A stretch of 64,000 bases of DNA. It comes from Undaria pinnatifida (taxonomy: Eukaryota > Sar > Phaeophyceae > Laminariales > Alariaceae). The translations under genes were made by a program, and so were the position numbers. Below, piece by piece: positions 44,620-55,349 of this stretch. The stretch's first letter is position 1; every line of letters starts with the position of its first letter. Where the stretch lies: assembly GCA_012845835.1 (NCBI GenBank), contig JABAKD010000010.1:17309204-17373203 (forward strand), read 5' to 3'. The notes under the pieces are model-generated. The model was given only the letters and a program-made list of their open reading frames with translations. It did no database searches and was not told where the DNA came from.

Positions 44620-45233
44620 TCAACCGGTGGGAGCAGAAAGGTCGTCAATCCTCATACGTGGCCCGTGTGCGCGAAAATCGCGAAAACCAGTGGAGGAAAG
44701 GGGAAGCCCACCCGAAACGGCGCTATCGGGTTGGGGCACCAGCCCACCCAAGCCAACGCCGGGGACCGGTGTGGAGAGGGTGAGCAGGCCGCAAGCACTG
44801 ACGAGGTGTATGGCCTCATCGTCGACGGGGGTGAGGCAGCTAAAACCGCGGAGGTCGTGCTCAGGCGCCGGCTGTGGCAACCGTGAGAGGAAGTCAGCAA
44901 CACCCTTTGCGCTTCCCTTTCGGTCCTCGAGTGTGCAGTCAAACGCGGTGAGGCTCTCGAGCCACCTCTGGACTCGCGCGTCGTGGTCCCAAACTTTTCC
45001 GATATTTTCCAGAGCCTTGTGATCCGAGAAAATGCGAAAAGAACAGGGTAGCCCCGAAAAAAGGCGCTTGATCGCCCACACAATGCTGCCTGCTTTCCAA
45101 ATCGAGCGGCGTCCAATGTCTTTTCCGAATCGAGGGTAGCGCGGCTAAGGTAGACAATGGGCCTCACGGAGCCGTCGGGCTGTTCTTGCTCTAGCGTAGC
45201 GCCAAAACCGTCGATATTGGCGTCGCGGTACAC
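44620..45233 (-). pseudogene. element A RNase H domain
   Basis: 'RDANIDGFGATLEQEQPDGS' and 'RPIVYLSRATLDSEK' match the start of a Ty3/gypsy RNase H. After a frameshift near 45110-45080 follow 'RIFSDHKALENI', 'RVQRWLESLTAFDCTLE' and 'GVADFLSRL'. This is the typical RNase H tail plus the start of the linker to integrase. The reverse transcriptase normally fused upstream is gone. Confidence 0.8.
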
Positions 45234-45269
45234 CCGACAAAGGCGGGAGCCGTCCTGCCGACGATGCCA

Positions 45270-45576
45270 TGTATTATGTATGATTAGGGGGGTTTGTTAC
45301 AGACACAGAGGCCACCCTTTACAGGTCTCTCTGCTAGGCAGGTTCCACGTTGGTCACTCACTTGTGTACTAGATAAGCGCTTGTATCTGTTCCACTCACG
45401 CCACGGACGAACTGAGCGCGTTGCTAGCCCGCGGAGCAAAAGCATCATCCCCTTTTTTCCTATACGCACGTCACATGCCTTCATAGGCATGTGAAACCTC
45501 TTTATATGTAATTTCCATATATCTAGATATTACACCTTGTTAGGCTTCCAGGGAAATACAGTAACAATACCATAAC
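45270..45576 (-). repeat. element A 5' LTR with primer-binding site
   Basis: Minus strand TGTTATGG...ATACA. Directly downstream is TGGCATCGTCGGCAGGAC, which matches the primer-binding site of the TRIMs and element B. To the right of its outer edge, CTAGCCCACCC (45577-45587) resembles the internal purine-tract region rather than host flank. Confidence 0.75.
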
Positions 45577-45599
45577 ACTAGCCCACCCCGAAGGGCCGT

Positions 45600-47435
45600 G
45601 TACGCAGATTCATAGAATGATGAGGTCAAACTAAATCCATCCGGAGAACCCGGATAATGGAAAGAAGACGCAGCGCTTCACATCCATTCTCCTCCCCCCC
45701 GCCCCCCCCTCTAACTCGCAACGCGGAAGCCAATTGAACGCGGGTGCAAAGCAAAGCAGACATCAAACTTCCCACATGCCAGTGCGTGAAGCCAGTAGAG
45801 CGCGTATGATGTGAAGCAGACACCACCAACAGTGGGATATATAGATTTTCCCAAGCAAGCGAGGAAAAGTCCACCAGACAAAAAAAGGGCACCGCTTAAT
45901 ATGTTCCCCCGTATAGCACGTACCATAGATGTATGTCGGCTTAAACGATCCCACATACTATTCCGAAAAAAGTACTTTGCCCCCCGCCATGGAAAAAACC
46001 CGGATGATGGAGTTCCAAGAAAAGGGTGGCCGGGTGTAACTAAACTCAAGCAATACCCACATCATCATACATCATTGCGCTCACACCCAACAAAGAAAAA
46101 AACTCTCGCATCCTCGTGACTATTATTATTCCTTGGTAATATATTACTCGGAGTAATAGCTATTATTAAGAAAGTCGTGACGCCTTTTTTTTATTCTGAG
46201 CTCTGGTGTGGTGGATGAGATAGATGCGCGCAGGAACTCGCCGTCTGTGTGTGACAATTAGTCCAATAAATGGCGTTTGTTTTCCATTCGTCACCAGGGC
46301 GGGGGGCGGAGCAACCGAAAAGCCAGATGTTTTACCTGCCATCATACCTCGTACCTGGTACCTGGTACCTGGTACTATTATCATGCTGTCATATCGTCGA
46401 CCAGCATACTGTTGAACTGACGCCGGCTGGGTTTGGAATATATGGATGGGAAGGCAACTTGGACAACCAAAAGAAGGAGACACAACAAGACAAAGTCAAA
46501 AAGCGACACACGGAAAGGATGGCCGCTCAGTCAGTCACGGTCAATCAGTGAGTGGCGAAACTTATACCCAGTTTTTGTTAACCCTGGTACCTGGTATGCT
46601 ACTACTAAAACTGCGAAACGGAAGAGTATAATATTGAGCTCGGACTATGGTGGGTATAGAAGTTGTTGTGGTATCATACCTAATTTAAGTAGTCTTGCCC
46701 AAATGATAAAAGATGCTGTCAGCCGATGACACACGTGCTACTACCTACTACTCCTCCTTTCTAAAGCGTGGAACCACACACAGGTAGTAGTGCTTCTTGT
46801 GTGTGTTGTCTTCACGCTAATTAGCCGTTGTTTCTGCCCAACGACATCAATCAACCAGTACACCCAGAGCCTCGTGCTGATTCTTCGTCCTAGACCATAG
46901 ATGGGCACAAACTATTATGTGGTCACAGGCTGTGAAACAGAGTGAACGAAACAGTCGCAATTCATCAAGGAACGGCGAACAAATTTGTTTCATGCGAGGT
47001 TTGTAGCTCGAGGAGCGCTAAACCCTGCCGAAACGTATCGGTTGTAGAGAAAACATGAGTTGAAACCCGAGACGAACAATCTTCCTGTGTCTCAACAAGA
47101 CGAAGGTAAAAAAAAAACGAGAAAAAAATGTAGAAAAACGGAATAATAATGAAAAATATTCCAGCGATATTGGGTCAACCAAGGGAACCTCCCATTTGAG
47201 GCGTTCAACGGTAGCCCCCCCAAACCTTAACCCCTTTAGAGCCCCCGAACCCCTCCCTATACTAAATCCAAGTAATTTTGTCCCCAAAAACGGGTTTCAG
47301 TTGTAAAGGGCGGTTTCAAAACCAGATCTCGGCCCGTATCTCCCCAAATACGGTGTCCCTCGACACCACGACGTCGTCGATCGATAGAGCTTTGTTGCAC
47401 ACAAGAAAATAATATGTGGATACGTTGGTTTCAAC
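45600..47435. other. intergenic, no gene recognised
   Basis: It includes a diverged R165 relative (46795-46960), a tight cluster of TACCTGGTA repeats at 46348-46374 and another at 46588-46601. Frames up to 112 codons show nothing recognisable. Confidence 0.4.
46795..46960 (+). mobile_element. diverged R165-like repeat
   Basis: TTGTGTGTGTTGTCTTCACG, GTACACCCAGAGCCTCGTGC, TGATTCTTCGTCCTAGACC and ATTATGTGGTCACAGGCTGTG align in order with R165. Confidence 0.6.
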
Positions 47436-47495
<60 letters not shown>

Positions 47496-47530
47496 CTCAC
47501 ATTGACTCTTGTAAAAAAATCTAGAGGCAT
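47436..47530 (-). repeat. (AAC)n array joined to a SINE 3' end
   Basis: A pure (GTT)n run on + (47436-47494) is followed by TCTCACATTGACTCTTGTAA AAAAATCTAGAG. Read on the minus strand, this is the same CTCTAGATTTTTTTACAAGA 3' end seen at 36019-36060, here leading into (AAC)n instead of (ACT)n. Confidence 0.85.
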
Positions 47531-47539
47531 CCTTCCTAA

Positions 47540-48366
47540 TCTCGAGCAGCCATGAAGCGTTCGCTAAAGAAAATCGCTGGTATGGGGGGGGGGGGCTATC
47601 GTAGAATCAGTCAATTTTTTGCAGAAAAAAATCGTACCGACAAGTGTGTGCTACCTCTGTCATCGTAGCAGGCATTTTTTTTCGTGTGGATAACCAAGGG
47701 ACAAGAAGGAGGACACACACACGGACACGAAAACGTGATGTACGATGATGATGATAGATAGTAAACAAGGGGTAAACCGACGACAACGGAGTGTGAATAA
47801 ACGAAATCTTACACCTTTCATGAAAAAAAAAAACGTTACTTGTTGTTATCGTTAGCAATTAATTTTTCCGCATGCTTTTGTTATTACCACAAAAAGGAAG
47901 AACCGATTACAACACTCTTTGTTGTCTACTCCGACCAGAATAGGGGCCTGACCTCACTTTCGCCTCAGAAACAATCAGGAAGGAGGAGGAATAGACGGAC
48001 GGGAAGAAGGCAGAAAGACGCAAAAAAAAACATCAAGGAAGGGCGTGTTGGCAGAGAGCGACGGACTGGCGACTCTCCCTTCTTACTTGCCTAACAAAGC
48101 CATTCATTTATTACTATGTATGCTGATACGTGTATGTATGCTATAAACCAGTACTACTTTAAAAAGGAAGAGCATTCGTAATGAATAACAATGTACAAGT
48201 ATATTGAGCGCGTACTTCGCATTATTACGTTCCGAAAAAATATTCTTCTTGTCGCTCGACGAAACACTCTTCTTCTTTTTCTACTACCTACTCTTCTACC
48301 TGTCCCTACTTTTGCCACAGAACAACCACCACAGGAAAGAAGAAAGACAGAGAGGATGCAGACAGT

Positions 48367-48397
<31 letters not shown>

Positions 48398-48990
48398 CGA
48401 CGTCTGGCGCAAATAAATAAGCGGCAGATAAAGAAAGCCAGTTAGTAGTTAGTTGGAGGATCATGTGAACGAAGTGGTGAACGCTAAGAACCAACCTTGA
48501 ACTCATCAATCAACAAGAACACTAGTCAGACACCAATGAATGGCGGTTATAGCCATGTACTATTAAAAAAAGGTAGAAGAGCATATTTTATAAAAGTTGA
48601 AAAACGTCAGCTGTGAGTACAGCCGATTGAATGGTTAAAACTCAACTTGTAAAGCTGCGTGATACATCCATGTTTGCATATATATTATATATTGAGCGCA
48701 TACACACGATAATAGCAGCAAGCAGCAGCCAGCGTGCTTCCCGCGACAAAAAAAAAGGTCGCTTGATTGATGATGCGAGCTTCTCAGTCTAACAAGCAGG
48801 GGGCAATTCCCGAAGAAAGAGGAACAGAGGAGAGACTTTTGTTATAGCACCTACGACTACCTCCAAATCTCAGGCACGCTTCTAGTAGATTTTGATTGGA
48901 TCCAGGAGGAGATGGCGGGAATGCTATAATACTCCACCACCAAGAAAGGGGCAGATACCTACTATTAATACTACATAATACACAGCTCTG
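47540..48990. other. intergenic, no gene recognised
   Basis: It contains an (AGT)n run (48366-48398) and a decayed foldback proximal module at 48585-48670 (AACGTCAGCTGTGAGTACAG, then CTCAACTTGTAAAGCTG). The short frames have no domain. Confidence 0.4.
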
Positions 48991-48999
48991 TGCAAATCG

Positions 49000-49255
49000 A
49001 AGTATCATATATATATATTCATATCCAGATTGATTACCAACACTACCCTGTTGACCCTAGTGCAAGCTACACTGCTTGTTGTTGTAGTAGTTCTTAAGGG
49101 GGAGGCCGACCTACGATAATATCCTTAACAATGAGAACACACACAGTAACACGTGCGACCGGAGCATCACACAAACAAAGCTTGAAGAGGATGATGAGTT
49201 TCGACGAAATCTTCGACCACACACAGAGACGGCTGGGTGGAGTGCATTTGAATGT
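49000..49255 (-). mobile_element. diverged foldback proximal module (-)
   Basis: CTACCCTGTTGACCCTAGTG, CGACCTACGATAATATCCTT and GATGAGTTTCGACGAAATCT are in the usual order, with more substitutions than other copies. It lies just outside element B. Confidence 0.65.
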
Positions 49256-49288
49256 TTTATACTCTCATATATTAAAAGTAATTGCATA

Positions 49289-49558
49289 TGTAAGGTTATT
49301 GGATGGGGACACAGAGTGCCCCCTGCAGGTCTGCCAATTGAGCAGGTCCTCGGAGAGTACTCACTTTCTTTGCCTTCGTAGAGACGTTGCTTTATTCGAT
49401 TCCACCAGAGCCCCGGATGGCTTCTGAGATCGGAGGCACGTGCCTCCGATCTATTTCCTAACTTTCCCGAATATAAAACGCCAACTTTATCATACGAAAC
49501 CCATCCAAATGATCTCAAATTCGGATAATTACAGGCCTTCCGAGGCCGTATCTTAACA
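49289..49558 (-). repeat. element B 3' LTR
   Basis: Pairs with 51401-51680: GGGGACACAGAGTGCCCCC, CTGCCAATTGAGCAGGTCCT, GAGAGTACTCACTTTC, TTTCCCGAATATAAAACGCC and GAGGCCGTATCTTAACA. Next to it the minus strand reads CATCAGGGTGGGCTAG, the same purine tract as element A. Confidence 0.85.
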
Positions 49559-50479
49559 CTAGCCCACCCTGATGAGTCGCATATGCAGAAATATGGGAGA
49601 TCCGGGGAAACTCCGGTTCTACAAACTAGACCATGAGTCGAAGATGCGGCTCCTCAAAACCCACTCCCACACCTCTAACCGTCTGGCTATAGAGCCAGGA
49701 ACACGCCAAGAAAAGCAGTTGAAAGAAACGCAGACCCTACAACAAGGCAAAAGTCACCCATCCAAAACCTGCCGCGTGCCGCCGGTGTGGCGGGGGGGGG
49801 GGCAGAAAAGGCTCTAGAACCTGCCGCCTACCGCCGGTGTGGCGGGGCGGGGCAGGAAAGGCTCTACGGCAAACCAACCACAGAAAAGGTGCTATGGCGA
49901 GGCGAGCCCACGTCGATATGGAGGGGAACACAGGTGCTAAGACAAGGGAGAAGTCATGCGAAAAACCTCCCGCGGGCCATCGGCATGGCGGGGGGTTAGA
50001 GACGAGGGAACGACAAATACCCGGGATGGAAGGTGGCAACACCTACAGCCCCGCTACGGGGGAAAGTGTTTGAACGAAAAAAACAAGCTAGAACAACTAC
50101 AACACACAAAAGATTAAAGATGACACACAGACCCGTACATAGCCCCGTACCACGTGACGCGCGAACAGGGTACCTTGGTCGTCCCCCGGCTCTGGGCTGA
50201 GGAGGGCGTCGGCAGGGCGAAGTTGAACAACGACGAAAAAGCGACAGCCCTGCGCCTCAGACAGCGGCGTTTTGCCTGAACCCTGGCCCGGCACTGACCA
50301 GAGGGTTCAGCAGGACAAGAAGAAAAAAATGGATAGAACCGCTCCAAAACCCGACGAAGACGCTCAGGACACTACGAACAACCCAAAGACAAAGACTCAA
50401 ACCTCGTAACCTCCAAAAATGGAGAACTATCGAGGAGCGGTGGCGGCTTGAAAGTCAACTGACCACCGTCGTGCCTCGA

Positions 50480-51390
50480 GATTCGTCTACGTTACGTTGA
50501 ATTCACCGAGGAAACGCACTGACGATGTGAACTTGCAGGCACCAAGAGCCTCGTACGGCTCCCGTCGAAGTCATGTAGCGCGCCGGGGGAAGAGGATGTT
50601 AAATCGGTCGCGGGTCATCCAGAAAGCGGACGAGGTATACCTTGTCCTCGGTAGTGCTCGCGCTGATTTTTTCAAGCCGCCATGACCCATCGTCTCCCTT
50701 GTACCAAAAGTGGGCTCCCTTAGGAAGTATAGTGTTGTGGTAGCGACGGAGTCAATCGGCGCGGGGAGCACAGGCGTAGCCCGGCGCTAGGAAACGTTCC
50801 CCGTTGTTGCGGGAGAGCTCACGCTGTGCCGCCCCGATCCGCATTCGGTGGTAAAGGCGGTTGGTTTGACGGTGCTGGTCCGGGGTTCCGGCCCAATAAC
50901 GCAAGAGATGTGGGAGCGGGAGAGGTGGAGGTCCATTTCCCGCTCCCAGGAAGGTTCGGAGAGTCCCGCCCTATGCGTCTTGTGTATAGCACCGCGATGA
51001 CGCCACCTCGCCCCCGTACCGACTGATGACCGGCGATCTGCTCCACCTTCAGCCGTTGGAGGGGAGTCGAAACGTCGTCTTGAGTGACGTGGTACGGCGG
51101 GGACTTCTTGGAACAAGTTGTCTTGAGTGACGTGATACGGCGGGGACTTCTTGGAAACATTGTCGAGCACGTACTGCGTCAGCCCCGCCGGTAGGTATTT
51201 GGGCATGTCCCCGCTGTCGTGGGGGTTGGCGCAGGGTTTGCAGCGCTCGATGGCCACACGCCGACGAGCGTCCGAACCGGGCAGGTCGGAAGGGAGATCC
51301 AAATAGAGGAGGTTACTCCCGAGCGGCGCGACGTCCGTGGTCTCGGCGGCGGAGCAGGGACCCACGACCCCAAAACGCATGGTCTGTCGA
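50480..51390 (-). pseudogene. element B integrase C-terminus, chromodomain and distal module
   Basis: In order on the minus strand: 'NLLYLDLPSDLPGSDARRR', 'RCKPCANPHDSGDMPKYLPA', 'KSPPYHVTQD' (with a tandem 50-bp duplication at 51065-51160), 'VEQIAGHQSVRGRGGVIAV' and 'GLSEPSWEREMDLHL'. Then come 'MRIGAAQRELSRNNGERF', 'HFWYKGDDGSWRLEKISAS' and 'VYLVRFLDDP'. The chromodomain landmarks (RGRGG, PSWE) are clear. Several frame changes occur. The last module is a Tudor-like or Chromo-like fold by guess only. Confidence 0.75.
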
Positions 51391-51400
51391 CAACGCCATT

Positions 51401-51680
51401 TGTTAGGTTATACTGAGTATATAGGTGGGGACACAGAGTGCCCCCCTGCAGGTCTGCCAATTGAGCAGGTCCTCGGAGAGTACTCACTTTCGTTCCTTCG
51501 TAGAGATGTAGCTTTATTCGTTTCCACCAGAGCCCGGGATAGCTTCTGAGATCGGAGGCCCGTGCCTTCGATCTATTTCCTAGCTTTCCCGAATATAAAA
51601 CGCCAACGTTATCATACGAAACCCATCCAAATGATCTTAAGTTCGGATAATTACAGGCCTTTCGAGGCCGTATCTTAACA
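51401..51680 (-). repeat. element B 5' LTR
   Basis: Minus strand TGTTAAGATACGG...CCTAACA, with TG..CA ends. It is followed by AATGGCGTTGTCGACAGACC. Confidence 0.85.
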
Positions 51681-51929
51681 TAAACCCATATTTAAAGTGC
51701 ATGCACACACAACAACAGCTTTATTTATTAATATGTAGTATGGCACCACTAATACGTTAGCTAACAATGAAATGGCACATATATATGCCACCGTAGGAAG
51801 CTGCACCCACCCATCCATATGTTTCTGAGGGTTTTGACTTTTGCAAAAGGAGGAGCTCAAATATTTTTTCTCCAGCCAGCAAAGCTTATTATGTCATTGA
51901 GAAAACTGAATCATAAACAAATGTAAAGG
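51681..51929. other. spacer between element B and TRIM copy 2
   Basis: AT-rich. No feature recognised. Confidence 0.5.
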
Positions 51930-52309
51930 GGTTAAGGAATTAGTAGGGCATAAGTCCGTTTGACCACTTGCAAAAGGTTAACCAACAGCTTCCCCAAACT
52001 AAGCCTTATAACACTCTCCCCCCTTGAACGGCGGAATAGCAGGTCGGCCGCATATACGGGCGAACGCGTCAATATCCAAGCGGTTTCGTTTCCTGGGTAT
52101 ACCGGGGAGAGCATTTTTCAAATTCGACACGAGGAAAGTCTGAAAAGTTTATTCTTGAAACTTGTGGATGGTGGGATTTGAACCCACGACCCCCAAAAGA
52201 AACGTGGTCTGTCGACGACGCCATTTGTTGAGGAATTAGAGGGGTATTCGTCCGTTTGACCATTTGCAAAAGGTTAACCAATAGCTTACCCAAACTAAGC
52301 CATGCAACA
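51930..52309 (-). mobile_element. TRIM retrotransposon copy 2
   Basis: LTRs at 52226-52309 (5') and 51930-52013 (3') on the minus strand. The primer-binding site TGGCGTCGTCGACAGACCA and leader with GTCGTGGGTTCAAATCCC and ACCATCCAC, then purine tract AAGGGGGGAGAG before the 3' LTR. The size (380 bp) equals copy 1. Flanks (AAAGG / CAAAC) do not match, so either the ends have drifted or the copy is recombinant. Confidence 0.85.
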
Positions 52310-52374
52310 CAAACGCACGTGTGCTCCGATGGACAAGATTAACCCCTTATGCCACCATTTACATAGATAGGCTA

Positions 52375-52560
52375 ACATCACCCTGTTGACCCTGATAGCT
52401 ACACTGTAGTTGCGAGGGGGGTCGCCGACCTATATCCTTAATGAGGACACACAACCCGTAATACGCGCGATCGGAGTATCACTCACAGCTTGCAAAGATG
52501 AGTTTCGACAAAATCCTTGATCTCACAGCTGGAGTGTACTTTCATTTTTACAATAATAAA
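52375..52560 (-). mobile_element. foldback proximal module only (-)
   Basis: CATCACCCTGTTGACCCTGA through CTCACAGCTGGAGTGTACTT. It stands next to, and in the same orientation as, the next element's left arm. Confidence 0.75.
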
Positions 52561-52619
52561 AACAGCTTTTTACATCGTACCTGGTATATTATAGGAGGCG
52601 TCTTATAGACACTGGATAT

Positions 52620-54640
52620 ACTATATATTAACACTACCAGACAGGTGATATAAAGGGGCGTCTTCTTGCTACAACCGTCAGATTCGTCTCCTTCAAGGAC
52701 TTATAGTTTCCGCGCACATGTTGAAGTGTCCCGCCCGCCCCCCCCATTTCCTCCCCCGATCCCCCTTGTTCAAACGCCCCACCTAAAATCAAAACCTGCC
52801 TGAGAGTAGTAAACACTACCAGCCAGAGCTGATATCACCTCATTATCTTTCTAGCCATCCATACCGTAGCTCCAATTCACCCCCCCCCCCCACCCCCACC
52901 CCCCTTTTTTTTCCCCGCGCCCTTTTGTTCAAACGCCCCACCTACAATCGAAATCGGCCAGAGAAATAAACACTTCTAAGCAATTGATATCACGTCAATA
53001 TATTTCTACGCCATCCACGACGTAGCTTTCATTCATACCCCACCACCACCATCACCACCACCACCCGCATCATCGCCTAGACCCTGCACCACGCGTATAT
53101 ATAGCAAACCCCTACATCTATGCGACCGAAAGATGTTGGTTAAAAAACCCTTTCTGCTCCCCCCCCCCCCCCCCTCCCCCCTTCCCCGCCCCCCCACCCC
53201 CTCGAACGCTCCGCCCTCTCCTCACTGGTTGCACGACTTACAGGATAGGATTTATAGTTTCCACGCACAAATTGAGCTGCCCCCCCCTTCCCCCCCCCCC
53301 CTCCCCCCCCCCCACCCCCGCTCCCTTTTGATTCAAAGCAGACCCCCACGTCCTTAAAAACTCCGCCCTCCCCTCACCGGTTATTCGACTTACAGGATGC
53401 ACTTGATAAACTGATGCATTTTCTTCCACAGCTGTCAGATTTTGTCCCCCTCAAAAACGTTTTTTTTTATAGTTTATGCGCACAGACTGACTAACATCAC
53501 CCTGTTGACCCTGATAGCTACACTGTAGTTGCAAGGGGAGTCGCCGACCTATATCCTTAACGAGGACACACAACCCGTAATACGCGCGATCGGAGTATCA
53601 CACACACAGCTTGCGAATATGAGTTTCGACGAAATCCTCGATCTCACAGCTGCTGGAGTGTATTTTCTTTTTTATAATATTATGCCATGGTGGTGGTGGT
53701 ACTATAGGCAACACCGCACCAAGAAGAAAAGCAGCAGCAACAACAGCGCATACTACATGAATGAGATACGAACAGACTGTCTCTAGCGCACACACAGCAT
53801 ACCTGGTATGTAGCAGCAGAGTAGAATAGCAGGCACTGGTACACAGATAGATACAGAATAATATTAATATCATGTACCTCATTCAGTCCATGCAAAAGTT
53901 GGTACCCTTCGAAGTATACATGTACTTCCTGTGCTACTGCTGGCATATGAGAACAAAAACAACAACCAGCTGTTAATAACATACCGGTACAGGTGTATTT
54001 CTTCCTCCGTTCGTTGTCATCTTGAAACGAAAAAGAAGCGCACACCTATAGTACCTAGACCGGAACAAATAATAATAATGTAATAATAATGCTATAATAC
54101 TATAGTCTATACTATATTACTATTATACTGTTCACACTTCACACGAAAAAAAGAGGACACGAAAAAGGAAGCAACCCCCCCCCCCCTGATGCTCGTCATG
54201 TAAGGACGGGTGTGCACACTGCTGTGCCACTGGGTGTGTGTCGTCGCTTGCTAGACGCTTTTTTTGCTGCGATATACTATTACGGAGGACGATAGTATAT
54301 AGGACCAAATATCGTTAGTAAAAATAGATTAATATCAAGGGTTTTTGTGTCCACCGTAGGTCCTATTTACTAGAGTCCCCCGTAATATCAACATGCATAT
54401 TACAATCAATGTTATCGGTAGTCGCGTCATCACTAAAACAACAACTACAGTACACTAATAATTTATTATAAAAAATGAAAATACACTCCATCCAGCTGTG
54501 AGATCGAAGATTTTGTCGAAACTCATCTTTGCAAGCTGTGCGTGATACTCCGATCGCGCGTATTACGGGTTGTGTGTCCTCATTAAGGATATAGGTCGGC
54601 GACTCCCCTCGCAACTACAGAGTAGTGTAACTATATTATG
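52620..54640. mobile_element. foldback-like element with long left arm
   Basis: The left arm (52620-53685, C-rich) has units with poly(C) at 52736-52745, 52880-52905, 53158-53180 and 53278-53315, then the proximal module ending CTCACAGCTGCTGGAGTGTA. The right arm (54475-54640) is just a proximal module. The 790-bp spacer carries a nested MITE (54280-54385) and sequence not seen elsewhere. Frames in the spacer up to 121 codons match nothing recognised. Confidence 0.65.
54280..54385. mobile_element. 106-bp palindromic MITE, copy 1, TA target site
   Basis: The ends TTACGGAGGACGATAGTATA and its inverse GTCCTATTTACTAGAGTCCC CCGTAA form about 30-bp imperfect inverted repeats around a roughly 45-bp core. 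TA lies on both sides (54278-54279, 54386-54387). The second copy is at 59380-59484. Confidence 0.88.
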
Positions 54641-54969
54641 TATAAAATCTTTTTTTAACATTCTTACTGCTAATTGTATGCAGTAGCACCGCAGTCCCGA
54701 CGTGGGGAAAAAACACTTGGAGTTAGAGTACCACGATCATTTTAGGAGCTGAAAATATTTATTTAGTCTAATGGGTTGACAACGGAATAAAAAAAGCCGA
54801 AACATTTTTGTTTTCAAGAAGGGTGAACATAGCACCCCACACCTCTTCGATCACCTGGACGCGTACATGTGTGTCAGGTAGGTGTGGATGGGTGGGTGTC
54901 GTCGCTTGCTGCCAAGAAGTTCCGCCACCAGTCAGCCCGTTCGACTCTGCACCATCTACAAGATTACTA

Positions 54970-55140
54970 CCAGTCCCGGATATATATTATAAAAAATTAA
55001 AATACACTCCAGCTGCTGTGAGATCGAAGATTTCGTCGTATATAGTAGTGTCTACTGGCGGTACGTATTATGTAGTCTTCTAGAAAACTGCTGGTGAAAA
55101 CACTACTATCATGATTTTTATATCATACGGAGTATATATA
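54970..55140 (+). repeat. truncated foldback module and about 95-bp duplicated segment
   Basis: A short foldback start (ACACTCCAGCTGCTGTGAGA) stops at 55039. Then GTAGTCTTCTAGAAAACTGC, TGGTGAAAACACTACTA and TATCATACGGAGTATATA follow. That segment recurs at 58470-58560, where it lies before a complete foldback module. Confidence 0.7.
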
Positions 55141-55203
55141 TATACTAGATATGATACATCCTCTACATACATATCACAATCACACGCTACGCCTACACGC
55201 GAC

Positions 55204-55301
55204 GAACGAACAAACGAACGAACGAACGAACGAACGAACGAACGAACGAACGAACGAACGAACGAACGAACGAACGAACGAACGAACGAACGAACGAAAG
55301 G
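55204..55301 (+). repeat. (GAAC)n tetranucleotide array, about 24 units
   Basis: Pure GAAC repeats with one AAAC unit at the 5' end. Frames across it read as Asn-Glu-Arg-Thr repeats and are not genes. Confidence 0.97.
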
Positions 55302-55349
55302 ATAATGATGTACCCTACGAGTACCACAACAATAATACTATTTTTTTCC

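Larger units (their letters stand above)
42231..45576 (-). mobile_element. Ty3/gypsy element A, internally deleted
   Basis: Minus-strand element with LTRs at 42231-42515 and 45270-45576. The order from right to left is LTR, primer-binding site, RNase H, linker, integrase, C-terminal module, purine tract, LTR. The gag, protease and reverse transcriptase regions are missing: RNase H starts within about 40 bp of the primer-binding site. A second deletion removed the chromodomain. Integrase and RNase H are broken by frameshifts. The copy is non-autonomous. Confidence 0.8.
49289..51680 (-). mobile_element. Ty3/gypsy element B, internally deleted
   Basis: Minus-strand element of 2,392 bp with LTRs at 49289-49558 and 51401-51680. 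The primer-binding site (TGGCGTTGTCGACAGACC) and leader are joined directly to the integrase C-terminus, so gag, protease, reverse transcriptase, RNase H and the integrase core are all missing. The distal third holds two CTGCCGC..TACCGCCGG..GTGTGGCGGGG tandem blocks (49771-49855). No matching target-site duplication was seen. Confidence 0.8.

Noticed and set aside
55204-55301. Interstitial telomeric repeat
   Set aside because: The unit GAAC does not resemble known telomere repeats (e.g. TTAGGG or TTTAGGG). It is a plain tetranucleotide array.
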